Shown piece after piece: positions 51,897 to 60,225 of a DNA stretch of 64,000 bases. The position numbers were made by a program, and so were the translations under genes. The stretch is from positions 434,001 through 498,000 of the forward strand of contig NZ_JAHDAU010000001.1 in NCBI RefSeq assembly GCF_021991835.1. The letters are read 5' to 3'. Every line of letters starts with the position of its first letter. Position 1 is the stretch's first letter. The notes below the pieces were generated by a model. That model had not been told where the DNA came from, did not search any database, and saw only the letters and a program-made list of their open reading frames with translations. This DNA comes from Polaribacter sargassicola (GTDB lineage: Bacteria > Bacteroidota > Bacteroidia > Flavobacteriales > Flavobacteriaceae).

Positions 51897-52886
51897 TTAA
51901 GGTACTTCAACTTCGTTGATAATAGAGTTAATAATATCTACAGAAGTTACGTTTTCTGCTTCTGCTTCATACGTAATACCTATTCTGTGACGTAAAACAT
52001 CTACAACAACAGCTCTAACATCTTCTGGTATTACATAACCTCTTCTTTTAATAAATGCATAACATTTAGCAGCTTTTGCTAAGTTAATGCTACCACGAGG
52101 AGATGCTCCAAAACTTATTAAGTCTTTTAAATTTGCTAGATTATATTTCTCTGGATAACGAGTAGCAAAGATGATATCTAGAATATATTTTTCAATTTTT
52201 TCATCCATATATACCTCAGCAGCAACTTCACGAGCTCTTATAATTTGATCAACAGAAATAACTGGGTTTACTTTTGCAAAACCTCCAGTAAGATTCTGAC
52301 GCATAATTATTTGTTCGTCTTGTAATTTAGGATAATCGATTACAACTTTTAGCATAAAACGGTCCATTTGTGCCTCTGGTAAAGGGTATGTACCTTCTTG
52401 CTCTACAGGGTTTTGTGTAGCCATTACTAAAAAAGGTTCATCTAATTTAAAAGACTCATCACCAATAGTAATTTGTTTTTCTTGCATTGCTTCTAGTAAT
52501 GCAGATTGCACTTTTGCAGGTGCTCTGTTTATCTCATCTGCTAATACAAAATTTGCAAAAATTGGACCTTTTTTAATTTCAAAGTTGTTTTCTTTCATGT
52601 TATAAATCATGGTTCCAACAACATCTGCAGGTAATAAATCTGGTGTAAATTGTACTCTACTAAAGCTACCTTGTACAGCTTTAGATAATGTATTAATTGC
52701 TAAAGTTTTTGCCAAACCTGGTACACCTTCTAATAGAATATGTCCGTTACCAAGCAAACCAATTAACAAATTTTCTATCATTTGTTTTTGGCCAACAATT
52801 ACTTTATTCATTTCTAAAGTAAGAATGTCTATAAAGGCACTTTCTCTTTCTATTTTTTCATTAATAGCTCTTACATCTACATCCAT
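51897..52886 (-). CDS. MoxR-type AAA+ ATPase
   Basis: A 329-residue cytosolic ATPase. It has Walker A (LEGVPGLAKTLAINTL, near residue 55), Walker B (NFVLADEINRAPAKVQSALLEAM), sensor 1 (LVMATQNPVEQEGTYPLPEAQMDRF) and sensor 2 (GASPRGSINL) motifs. MoxR proteins act as chaperones for VWA-domain partners, here batA and batB. It is the first gene of the seven- or eight-gene Bat set, read from right to left. Confidence 0.94.
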   Translation of the reverse strand: MDVDVRAINEKIERESAFIDILTLEMNKVIVGQKQMIENLLIGLLGNGHILLEGVPGLAKTLAINTLSKAVQGSFSRVQFTPDLLPADVVGTMIYNMKENNFEIKKGPIFANFVLADEINRAPAKVQSALLEAMQEKQITIGDESFKLDEPFLVMATQNPVEQEGTYPLPEAQMDRFMLKVVIDYPKLQDEQIIMRQNLTGGFAKVNPVISVDQIIRAREVAAEVYMDEKIEKYILDIIFATRYPEKYNLANLKDLISFGASPRGSINLAKAAKCYAFIKRRGYVIPEDVRAVVVDVLRHRIGITYEAEAENVTSVDIINSIINEVEVP

Positions 52887-52923
52887 TGTAATATTGTATT
52901 AAGTTTTAAATTTTAAACGCTAA

Positions 52924-52931
52924 CAAAGCTA
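52924..52931 (-). promoter_or_regulatory. -7 element of the moxR-bat promoter
   Basis: Reads TAGCTTTG on the minus strand, an exact TAnnTTTG match, 37 bases before the moxR start. Confidence 0.5.
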
Positions 52932-52934
52932 CAA

Positions 52935-52959
52935 TTTTAACAAAATTATTTTGTTAAAA
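52935..52959. terminator. 11-bp inverted repeat between lpxH and moxR
   Basis: TTTTAACAAAA (52935-52945) and TTTTGTTAAAA (52949-52959) with a three-base centre. It is both 33 bases beyond the lpxH stop and just upstream of the moxR -7 element, so it may end lpxH transcription or bind a regulator. Confidence 0.5.
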
Positions 52960-52991
52960 CTAGGTTAAAGCTTCTTAAGTAACTTCTTTAT

Positions 52992-53768
52992 TTAACGGGG
53001 TTTTGAGTTAAACTCTGTTAAATTAAATTCTAATTTATTAAATTCTCCAAATGTGTAATATTGTATCCAATCACCAAGGTTAATGTATTTAGAATTTTCT
53101 TGTAAATCTATTACCATTGGTAAATGTCTGTGGCCAAATACAAAAAAATCGTAATGCTTTTCGGTTAACTTTTTCTTGCAATACAAAACTAGCCATTCAT
53201 TTTCTTCTCCTAAAAATTTTGCATCTTCATCACCAGAAATCATCTTGTTTTTTACAGACATATATTGGCCTAAACTTACACCAATATCTGGGTGCAACCA
53301 TTTAAACATCCATTTAAATAAAGGAAAAGTAAATACTTTTTTCATTCTTTTGTAACCTTTATCTCCTGGGCCTAAACCATCTCCATGACCGATTAGAAAT
53401 TTTTTATTGTTGATAAGAAACTCTTGTGGTTTGTGATAAACAGGTATGTTTAGTTCTTTTTTAAAATAATCATTCATCCATAGATCATGATTACCAACAA
53501 AAAAGTAAATAGGGATTCCGCTATCTTTAATTTCTGCTAATTTTCCTAAAACACGTACAAATCCTTTTGGTACAACGGTTTTATACTCGAACCAAAAATC
53601 AAATAAATCGCCCAATAAAAAAATTGCTTCTGCATCTTTTTTAACTTCATCTAACCAAGCTACAAACTTTTTTTCTCTAGGAAAACTAGCTTCTGCAGTT
53701 GGTGCGCCTAAATGTTGGTCTGAAGCAAAATAAACTTTTTTGTTGTTTGATGTATTTATTGAAATCAT
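52992..53768 (-). CDS. lpxH: UDP-2,3-diacylglucosamine diphosphatase-like metallophosphoesterase
   Basis: A 258-residue calcineurin-like phosphoesterase. The metal-binding motifs are FASDQHLG (D-x-H), LLGDLFDFWFEY (GD), FVGNHDLWM (GNHD), IGHGDGLG (GHGD) and VFGHRHLP (GHxH). It should hydrolyse UDP-2,3-diacylglucosamine to lipid X in lipid A synthesis; the pattern DLFDFWFEY is typical of LpxH-type enzymes. It lies 11 bases beyond the S41 protease gene, so the two may be cotranscribed. Confidence 0.85.
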   Translation of the reverse strand: MISINTSNNKKVYFASDQHLGAPTAEASFPREKKFVAWLDEVKKDAEAIFLLGDLFDFWFEYKTVVPKGFVRVLGKLAEIKDSGIPIYFFVGNHDLWMNDYFKKELNIPVYHKPQEFLINNKKFLIGHGDGLGPGDKGYKRMKKVFTFPLFKWMFKWLHPDIGVSLGQYMSVKNKMISGDEDAKFLGEENEWLVLYCKKKLTEKHYDFFVFGHRHLPMVIDLQENSKYINLGDWIQYYTFGEFNKLEFNLTEFNSKPR

Positions 53769-53779
53769 TATTAAAAAAG

Positions 53780-55354
53780 TTATTTCTTTTTGCTTTCTAA
53801 TTCTAACACTTTTTGCAGCATTTTATCGTCTAGTTGAATAATTCTGTAAAAACCAACATCGCCAAAAAGTACATTTGCTATTGATGCTTTTAAGTATTTT
53901 TTTATTCTTTCTTTTGTTTTTAAAGAAGGTTTTCTTCTGTTTTTAACTGATGATAAGTATTTATTTAAAACAGCATTGTCTGTGTCAAAATCAGCAATAA
54001 AATCATTTAAAGTCCATTTAGATAGTTCTTTTCTTTTGTTATCAACAAAGTCGAAAGCAAAATCATTTATAGAATTAAAGTAAAAAGTAGACATGTAAGA
54101 AGTGGTGTCTATAGCTACAAAAACATCAGGAATAATACCACCACCACCGTAAACAACTTTACCTTTTGGTGTGGTAAATTTTAAAGAATCTACTACTTTA
54201 ATACTGTCTTTATTAAGTAACTCTCCACTAGTAATTCTTTTTTGGTAATCATTATAATAATTCTTGTTTCCGTTGTGGTCGTATGGTTTTTGTATAGATC
54301 TTCCGGTAGGAGTATAATAACGTGCTGTTGTTAAACGTACTGCAGATCCATCACCTAAATCCATTTCTATTTGTACTAAACCTTTACCAAAAGACCTTCT
54401 TCCAATAATGGTTCCTTTATCGTTGTCTTGTAAGGCACCGGCTACAATTTCTGATGCTGATGCAGAATTTTCATCAATTAAAACATACAAACCTCCGTTT
54501 TCAAAATCTCCTTTAGAAGTTGCGTAAGATTCTTCAATTTTATTTTTATTGTTCTTTGTAAATACAATTAGTTTATCGTCTTCTAAAAATTCATCAATAA
54601 TACTATTTGCAATATCTACAAAACCACCACCGTTACCACGTAAATCTAAAACTAAATCGGTCATTCCTTTATCTATTAAGGTGTTTAATGATGATTTAAA
54701 TTCTTTGTAGGTGTTTCTTGCAAAACGATCTAACTTAATGTAACCAATAGTGTCATTAATCATGTATGATAAATCAACACTTTTTATATTAACTTTACCT
54801 CGAGTAACATTAATTGTAAATGTAGAATCGTTACTTTTTCTATAAATCTTTAGTGCAACCTTTGTGTTCGGTTTACCTTTTAAGTAACTTGGTACTTTGT
54901 CTGTGTAAAGTTTTTTACCAAATAAAGTATCTGTATCTGCCATTAAAATTCTATCACCCGCTTTAATACCTGCTTTAATACTTGGGCCGCCTTTTATTGG
55001 TTGTATAACTGTAATAGAGTCGTTAATCATTCTAAATTGAACGCCAATACCTACAAAATTACCTTGCATGTTTTCTGTTACTGCTTGTAGGTTTTCTTTA
55101 GGAATGTATACCGAATGAGGGTCTAATTTACCTAACATTTGGGTTATAGCTCCGTCTAAAAGGCTATCTGTATCTATTTCGTCTACGTAGTCTTTTTCTA
55201 TAAAGTTGATGAGTCTTTTAATCTTCATTTCTTGTGAAGATTTTTTTGTTAAAGACAATACATTAGTGGTGTTTCCTTTTAAGGATATACCTATTATAAC
55301 ACCTAAAACTACTGCTATAGAAAAGTAAATAGGTAAATTCTTTTTATTCTTCAT
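53780..55354 (-). CDS. S41-family carboxy-terminal processing protease
   Basis: A 524-residue membrane-anchored protease. One N-terminal helix (LPIYFSIAVVLGVIIGISL), then the conserved LDPHSVYIP segment, a PDZ domain (about 95-175; GIGVQFRMINDSITVIQPI, AGDRILMAD) and the S41 catalytic core with LDLRGNGGG, the nucleophile Ser near residue 300 in ENSASASEIVAGAL and Lys in GRRSFGKGLVQ. It trims C-termini of exported proteins. Its start overlaps the dCMP deaminase gene by 11 bases. Confidence 0.92.
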   Translation of the reverse strand: MKNKKNLPIYFSIAVVLGVIIGISLKGNTTNVLSLTKKSSQEMKIKRLINFIEKDYVDEIDTDSLLDGAITQMLGKLDPHSVYIPKENLQAVTENMQGNFVGIGVQFRMINDSITVIQPIKGGPSIKAGIKAGDRILMADTDTLFGKKLYTDKVPSYLKGKPNTKVALKIYRKSNDSTFTINVTRGKVNIKSVDLSYMINDTIGYIKLDRFARNTYKEFKSSLNTLIDKGMTDLVLDLRGNGGGFVDIANSIIDEFLEDDKLIVFTKNNKNKIEESYATSKGDFENGGLYVLIDENSASASEIVAGALQDNDKGTIIGRRSFGKGLVQIEMDLGDGSAVRLTTARYYTPTGRSIQKPYDHNGNKNYYNDYQKRITSGELLNKDSIKVVDSLKFTTPKGKVVYGGGGIIPDVFVAIDTTSYMSTFYFNSINDFAFDFVDNKRKELSKWTLNDFIADFDTDNAVLNKYLSSVKNRRKPSLKTKERIKKYLKASIANVLFGDVGFYRIIQLDDKMLQKVLELESKKK

Positions 55355-55772
55355 TCGGTAAATGATTTACTGTAACACCTGCTTTTTTTAGAAAAATTAT
55401 ACCCGATGGATCTTTGTAAGCTTCGCTATAAACAACGCGTTTTATACCTGCTTGATGAATTAATTTGCTGCATTGTGTGCAAGGAGATAGTGTAATATAT
55501 AATGTAGCGCCTTTTGCAGATTGTGTAGAAGATGCTACTTTTAATATTGCGTTTGCTTCTGCATGTAAAACTTCCCATTTTGTAATTCCTTCTTCATCTT
55601 CGCAACAATTATCAAAACCACTAGGTGTTCCGTTAAAACCATCAGAAATTATCATTCTGTCTTTAACAATTAAAGCACCAACTTGTTTTCGTTTACAGTG
55701 CGATAATTTACCCCATTCAAAAGCCATTTTTAAATAAGCTCTATCGTATTTTAGTTGTTTTTCATTTGTCAT
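55344..55772 (-). CDS. deoxycytidylate (dCMP) deaminase
   Basis: A 142-residue zinc enzyme converting dCMP to dUMP for thymidylate synthesis. The cytidine-deaminase signatures HAEANAI (zinc His and catalytic Glu) and SPCTQCSKLI (two zinc Cys) are present. A preceding CKRKQVGALIVKDRMIISDGFNGTP segment with a following CCEDEEG matches dCMP deaminases. First gene of a set with the S41 protease and lpxH. Confidence 0.9.
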   Translation of the reverse strand: MTNEKQLKYDRAYLKMAFEWGKLSHCKRKQVGALIVKDRMIISDGFNGTPSGFDNCCEDEEGITKWEVLHAEANAILKVASSTQSAKGATLYITLSPCTQCSKLIHQAGIKRVVYSEAYKDPSGIIFLKKAGVTVNHLPNEE

Positions 55773-55886
55773 TTTAACGAAAGTAAAAAGATTTGTCTAA
55801 ATAAGACAAAGTTTTTAATACATCAATGCGCTAATCTAAAAAAAATAAATAACAAGATGTTTTTAATTTTTGTAAGATTAATGTGC

Positions 55887-56468
55887 TTACCAAAAAACTC
55901 TTTCTGCCATCATTTGAATTGCAAATCCAATAACAATAGAAGAGCAAACTAGAATCCAATCTCTTTTTGAAGCGTTAAAAAAGTACTGAATAATGGTGCC
56001 AATTATTAAAATACCTAAAACAATTATAATTTGAGCTCCTTCTATACCTAAAGCAAATTCTATTAATGGAAATAATTTGTCTTCTTCTTGGCCAATCATC
56101 ATTCTAAAATAATTAGAAAAACCTAAACCGTGTATTAGGCCAAAAAATAAAGCAAATATTAAGTTGGTGTTAGATTGATTTGATGAAGATTCTTTTGTAG
56201 AAAAGATATTTACTACACCAGTAATAAAAATAGTTAGAGGAATTAAAAACTCTATTAATTCCATTTTCATTTTTAAAACTCCATAAGCAGATAGTGCCAA
56301 AGTAACAGAATGGCCAATTGTAAAGAGTGTAACTAGCCATAGTACTTTTTTCCATTGGTTAAAGTTGAAAATAACTGCTAAAACAATTAAAAATAAAATA
56401 TGATCGTAGGCTGTAAAATCTAAGACATGATTAAGCCCCATTTTAAAATAAAGTAAAAAATCTTCCAT
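55887..56468 (-). CDS. HupE/UreJ-family membrane protein
   Basis: A 193-residue inner-membrane protein with about six hydrophobic segments. It shows the HupE/UreJ-type signature GLNHVLDFTAYDHILFLIVL at the start (the G-x-x-H-[IV]-x-x-G/F-x-D-H metal-binding pattern), TIGHSVTLALSAYG and FGLIHGLGFSNYF. Relatives are nickel or cobalt permease accessories; many flavobacterial members have no nickel enzyme nearby, so the role is uncertain. It is divergent from nirB. Confidence 0.85.
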   Translation of the reverse strand: MEDFLLYFKMGLNHVLDFTAYDHILFLIVLAVIFNFNQWKKVLWLVTLFTIGHSVTLALSAYGVLKMKMELIEFLIPLTIFITGVVNIFSTKESSSNQSNTNLIFALFFGLIHGLGFSNYFRMMIGQEEDKLFPLIEFALGIEGAQIIIVLGILIIGTIIQYFFNASKRDWILVCSSIVIGFAIQMMAERVFW

Positions 56469-56487
56469 AAAAAGCTTTAATTAGTGT

Positions 56488-56495
56488 CAAATATA
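56488..56495 (-). promoter_or_regulatory. -7 element of the hupE-like gene promoter
   Basis: Reads TATATTTG on the minus strand, matching TAnnTTTG, 19 bases before the start codon. Confidence 0.45.
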
Positions 56496-56645
56496 TTAAA
56501 AAGAGTACTTGTTTTAAATTTTTAATAGAGAATTAACAATTCTATTTGTATTATTTTAAATAATATTAAAAATATAAGTACCGGTATTTTAAAATCAGTA
56601 ATTATTTGTTTTTTACGTAATAAATTTTATAAAAAACATTAAAAG

Positions 56646-56671
56646 TTAAGTATTTATACTTAGTTTTGTAA
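56646..56671 (+). promoter_or_regulatory. nirB promoter with palindromic operator
   Basis: A 26-base block identical to the one before narK (62882-62907). It consists of the palindrome AAGTATTTATACTT (56648-56661) abutting the -7 element TAGTTTTG (56661-56668). No -33 TTG is present, as expected for an activator-dependent promoter. Further upstream lie TACGTA (56615-56620) and AAGTACCGGTATTTT (56576-56590). Confidence 0.75.
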
Positions 56672-56687
56672 TCTAAAATACTTAGTT

Positions 56688-59204
56688 ATGCAAACAGTTA
56701 TTGTAGTTGGTAATGGAATGGTTGGTTATAAATTTTGTGAAAAATTTGTAGAAGCCTCAAAAAACAAGGAGTATAAAATTATTGTTTTTGGTGAAGAGCC
56801 AAGACCCGCTTATGACAGAGTTCATTTAAGTGAATTCTTTGAAAACCAAGATGCAAAAGCTTTAGAAATGGCGCCTGCAGAATGGTATAAAGAAAACGGA
56901 ATTGATTTAGTTGTTGATGAAAGAGTTTCTGATATTCAAAGAGGGACAAAGACAATTGTTACTGCAAAAAATAAAGTTTTTAATTATGATTACTTAGTAT
57001 TGGCTACAGGTTCTTCTGCTTTTGTGCCGCCAATTAAAGGTGTTGAAAAAGAAGGTGTTTTTGTGTACAGAACTATAGAAGATTTAGAGGGTATGCTAGC
57101 GTATGCTGCTAAGTTAAAAGAAACAAATCCAAATGCAAAAGCAGCAGTTTTAGGTGGAGGTTTGTTAGGTTTAGAGGCTGGTAAGGCTGTTATGGATATG
57201 GGGTTAGAGCCACATATTGTAGAGTTTGCACCTAAGTTAATGCCAAGACAATTAGATTCTAGAAGTAGTCAGGTTTTGCAATTAAAATTAGAATCTATGG
57301 GTTTAAATATCCATTTAAGCAAAGCTACTAATCAAATTCTAGGAGAAGAATATATTACCGGAATGGAGTTTGGAGAAGATGATGTTTTAGATGTAGAAAT
57401 GTTAGTAGTTTCTGCCGGAATTCGTCCTAGAGATGAATTAGGGAAAACTTCTGGTTTAGAAATGGGAGTTCGTGGCGGAATTGTAGTAAATAATAAAATG
57501 CAAACTTCCGATGAAAATATTTATGCAATTGGTGAAGTTGCTTTGTATAATCAAATGATATACGGTTTGGTTGCTCCTGGTTACGATATGGCTGATGTTG
57601 CTGTAAATCAAATTATTGGAAATACAGAAAAATTAATGCCTGCAGATATAGATATGTCTACCAAATTAAAGTTAATTGGTGTAGATGTAGCAAGTTTTGG
57701 AGAGCCTTTTATGCCAGCATCAAAAGGACATTCTATTATTTTTGAAAATAAAACTCAATATTTATATAAGAGAATAAACGTAAGTCATGACGGTAAAAAA
57801 TTGCTAGGAGGAATTTTAGTAGGAGATGCATCAGATTATAATATGTTGCATCAAGTTTACTTAAACGGAATGGCAATTCCGGAAGATCCGGCTCAATTAA
57901 TTTTACCAGCAAGTGAAGGTGGTTCTTCTTTTGGTGATGTTATGGATTTGCCAGACGAAGCGCAAGTATGCTCTTGTGAAAACGTTACAAAAGGTCAAAT
58001 TTGTGGAGCCATAGAAAGTGGAGAAGCAAAAGATTTGGCAGATGTAGTTTCTTGTACTAAAGCAGGTACAGGTTGTGGTGGTTGTAAACCAATGGTAAAA
58101 GATATAACAACAGCAACGTTAAAATCTTTAGGTATAGAAGTAAAAGATTCTATTTGTGAGCATTTTGATTATAATAGACAAGATTTATATAAAATTATAG
58201 AAGTAAAAGGTTATACAACATTTAATGAAGTGTTAGATAGTCATGGAAATGGTGGGCATGGTTGTGAATTATGTAAACCTTTAGTAGCTTCTTTAATGGC
58301 AACAATTCATGCAGATACTGCAAATAAAGAATATGCAATTCAAGATTCTAATGATAGATTCTTGGCAAATATTCAAAGAAACGGAACATATTCTGTTGTG
58401 CCAAGAGTTCCTGGTGGAGAAATTACTCCAGATAAATTAATTGCTTTAGGTCAAATTGCAAAAAAATACGATTTATATACTAAAGTTACTGGAGGGGTAA
58501 GAATAGATTTATTTGGTGCAACTTTAAATCAATTACCATTAATTTGGAAAGAACTTATTGCTCATGGATTTGAAAGTGGGCATGCTTATGGTAAATCTCT
58601 AAGAACAGTAAAAACTTGTGTAGGTTCTACTTGGTGTAGATACGGAATGGCAGAAAGTGTAAGTTTTGGTATTGAGTTAGAAAACAGATATAGAGGTATT
58701 AGAGCTCCGCACAAAATTAAAGGTGGTGTTTCTGGTTGTATTAGAGAATGTGCAGAAGCGCGTGGAAAAGACTTTGGTTTAATTGCTGTAGAAGGTGGTT
58801 GGAATTTATATCTTGGTGGAAATGGAGGAGCAACTCCAAGACACGCAGAATTATTTGCAGAACAAATAGATAATGAAACTGTAATTAAATACTTAGATAG
58901 GTATTTAATGTTTTATATGAGAACTGCAAAACCATTGCAAAGAACAGCTGCTTGGCAAGAAAGATTAGAAGGAGGTTTAGATTATCTTAAAGAAGTTATA
59001 ATAGAAGATAAACTAGGAATTGTTGAAGATTTAGAAAAAGAAATGGAAACTTTAGTTAATAAGTTTGAGTGTGAGTGGACTCAAGCTGTGAATGATCCAG
59101 AGGTAATGAAGCGATTTAATCATTTTGTAAACAGTGATGAAGAAGATGATAATATTGTTTTTGTGCCTATGAGAGATCAAAAAATGCCAAGACAATGGTC
59201 TTAA
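56688..59204 (+). CDS. nirB: nitrite reductase [NAD(P)H], large subunit
   Basis: An 838-residue enzyme that reduces nitrite to ammonium in the cytoplasm. Seen in order: an FAD/NAD(P)H oxidoreductase half (VIVVGNGMVGYKFCEKF, YDYLVLATGSSAFVPP, AVLGGGLLGLEAG), a BFD-like [2Fe-2S] domain with Cys428, Cys430, Cys463 and Cys466, and a sirohaem/[4Fe-4S] reductase half with Cys644 and Cys650 (CVGSTWCRYG) plus Cys684 and Cys688 (SGCIRECAEARG). An extra CELC pair lies near residue 530. First gene of nirB-nirD-DUF4202-kinase; normal length. Confidence 0.97.
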   Translation: MQTVIVVGNGMVGYKFCEKFVEASKNKEYKIIVFGEEPRPAYDRVHLSEFFENQDAKALEMAPAEWYKENGIDLVVDERVSDIQRGTKTIVTAKNKVFNYDYLVLATGSSAFVPPIKGVEKEGVFVYRTIEDLEGMLAYAAKLKETNPNAKAAVLGGGLLGLEAGKAVMDMGLEPHIVEFAPKLMPRQLDSRSSQVLQLKLESMGLNIHLSKATNQILGEEYITGMEFGEDDVLDVEMLVVSAGIRPRDELGKTSGLEMGVRGGIVVNNKMQTSDENIYAIGEVALYNQMIYGLVAPGYDMADVAVNQIIGNTEKLMPADIDMSTKLKLIGVDVASFGEPFMPASKGHSIIFENKTQYLYKRINVSHDGKKLLGGILVGDASDYNMLHQVYLNGMAIPEDPAQLILPASEGGSSFGDVMDLPDEAQVCSCENVTKGQICGAIESGEAKDLADVVSCTKAGTGCGGCKPMVKDITTATLKSLGIEVKDSICEHFDYNRQDLYKIIEVKGYTTFNEVLDSHGNGGHGCELCKPLVASLMATIHADTANKEYAIQDSNDRFLANIQRNGTYSVVPRVPGGEITPDKLIALGQIAKKYDLYTKVTGGVRIDLFGATLNQLPLIWKELIAHGFESGHAYGKSLRTVKTCVGSTWCRYGMAESVSFGIELENRYRGIRAPHKIKGGVSGCIRECAEARGKDFGLIAVEGGWNLYLGGNGGATPRHAELFAEQIDNETVIKYLDRYLMFYMRTAKPLQRTAAWQERLEGGLDYLKEVIIEDKLGIVEDLEKEMETLVNKFECEWTQAVNDPEVMKRFNHFVNSDEEDDNIVFVPMRDQKMPRQWS

Positions 59205-59236
59205 AATTTAAATATTAAATCTAATAATTTAAAGTA

Positions 59237-59614
59237 ATGAGTGTAGTTTCTAGTAAATATAAAACGGTAAAACCAGATGAAGTAAAAGTTTGGTTTAAAG
59301 CAGCTTCAGTTAACGATTTTCCAAAAGACGGAGGTGCTTGTGTTAAATATAAAGATTTGCAAATTGCGGTGTTTAATTTTAAAAGATTAAATAAATGGTT
59401 TGCGTGTCAAAACTTATCACCAGAAAAAGGTGAAATGGTGTTAAGTAGAGGTATGATTGGTGATCATAAAGGAATACCAATGGTTGCTTGTCCTTTGCAT
59501 AAAAAAACATTTTCATTAGAAACAGGAGAAAATTTAAATGGAGATATAGAACCAATTGCAACATATCCTATTAAAATTGAAAAAGAAAATGTGTATATTG
59601 GCTTTTCAGAATAA
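59237..59614 (+). CDS. nirD: nitrite reductase [NAD(P)H], small subunit
   Basis: A 125-residue Rieske-fold partner of NirB. E. coli-type NirD has lost all iron-sulfur ligands. Here one pair, Cys-x-x-His in ACPLHKKTFSLETG, is still present, while the other is reduced to Cys alone in FACQNLSPEKG (His replaced by Asn). A functional cluster is therefore unlikely, but the site is only half degenerate. The LSRGMIGDHKGIPMVACP segment identifies the family. It starts 32 bases after nirB. Confidence 0.92.
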   Translation: MSVVSSKYKTVKPDEVKVWFKAASVNDFPKDGGACVKYKDLQIAVFNFKRLNKWFACQNLSPEKGEMVLSRGMIGDHKGIPMVACPLHKKTFSLETGENLNGDIEPIATYPIKIEKENVYIGFSE

Positions 59615-59623
59615 AGCTAAAAT

Positions 59624-60208
59624 ATGAAACCAACTAGATTTGAAACTGCTATTGCAATTATAGATAAAAAAAACGCCGAAGACCCAAATACTTATAAGGT
59701 TGCTGGTATAGATTATGCTAAAGAGTTGTTGTATTCTCAAAGGATGACAAGAACACTTTTACAGTTTGATCCTAATGCATCTAAAGCACTTCAAATAGCA
59801 GCAAGAGCTCAACATATTTGTCGTTGGCAAATTGCAAGAAGCGAGTATCCTATGGATAGAGTTGGGTATTTAAAATGGCGTGAAGAGTTAAAAAAAATGC
59901 ACGCAAATATTACAGGAGAAATATTAGAGCAAGTAGGTTTTGATGCTCAGTTTGTAGAAAGAGTTCAGAAAATTATTCTAAAAAAACTCATCAAAAAAAA
60001 TGAAGAATCGCAAGCATTAGAAGATACAATTTGCTTGGTATTTTTAGATTATTATTTTGATGAATTTGCAGAAAAACATTCAGAAGAAAAAATTATCGAT
60101 ATTTTAAAGAAAACATGGGTAAAAATGTCAGATAAAGGGCATGAAGCTGCTTTAAAAATTCCTTTTTCAGAAAAAAGTTTAGCTTTGGTAAAACAAGCTA
60201 TTTCTTAA
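59624..60208 (+). CDS. DUF4202 domain protein
   Basis: A 194-residue soluble, mostly helical protein. Conserved-looking blocks are ETAIAIIDKKNAEDPNTY, ELLYSQRMTRTLLQFDPNAS, ARAQHICRWQIARSEYPMDR and VFLDYYFDEFAEKH. The His-x-Cys-Arg-Trp and Asp-Tyr-Tyr-Phe segments could form an active or metal site. The family is found beside assimilatory nitrite or sulfite genes; its role is unknown. It lies 9 bases after nirD, clearly in the same operon. Confidence 0.88.
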   Translation: MKPTRFETAIAIIDKKNAEDPNTYKVAGIDYAKELLYSQRMTRTLLQFDPNASKALQIAARAQHICRWQIARSEYPMDRVGYLKWREELKKMHANITGEILEQVGFDAQFVERVQKIILKKLIKKNEESQALEDTICLVFLDYYFDEFAEKHSEEKIIDILKKTWVKMSDKGHEAALKIPFSEKSLALVKQAIS

Positions 60209-60225
60209 TAACAACAAATAATTAT

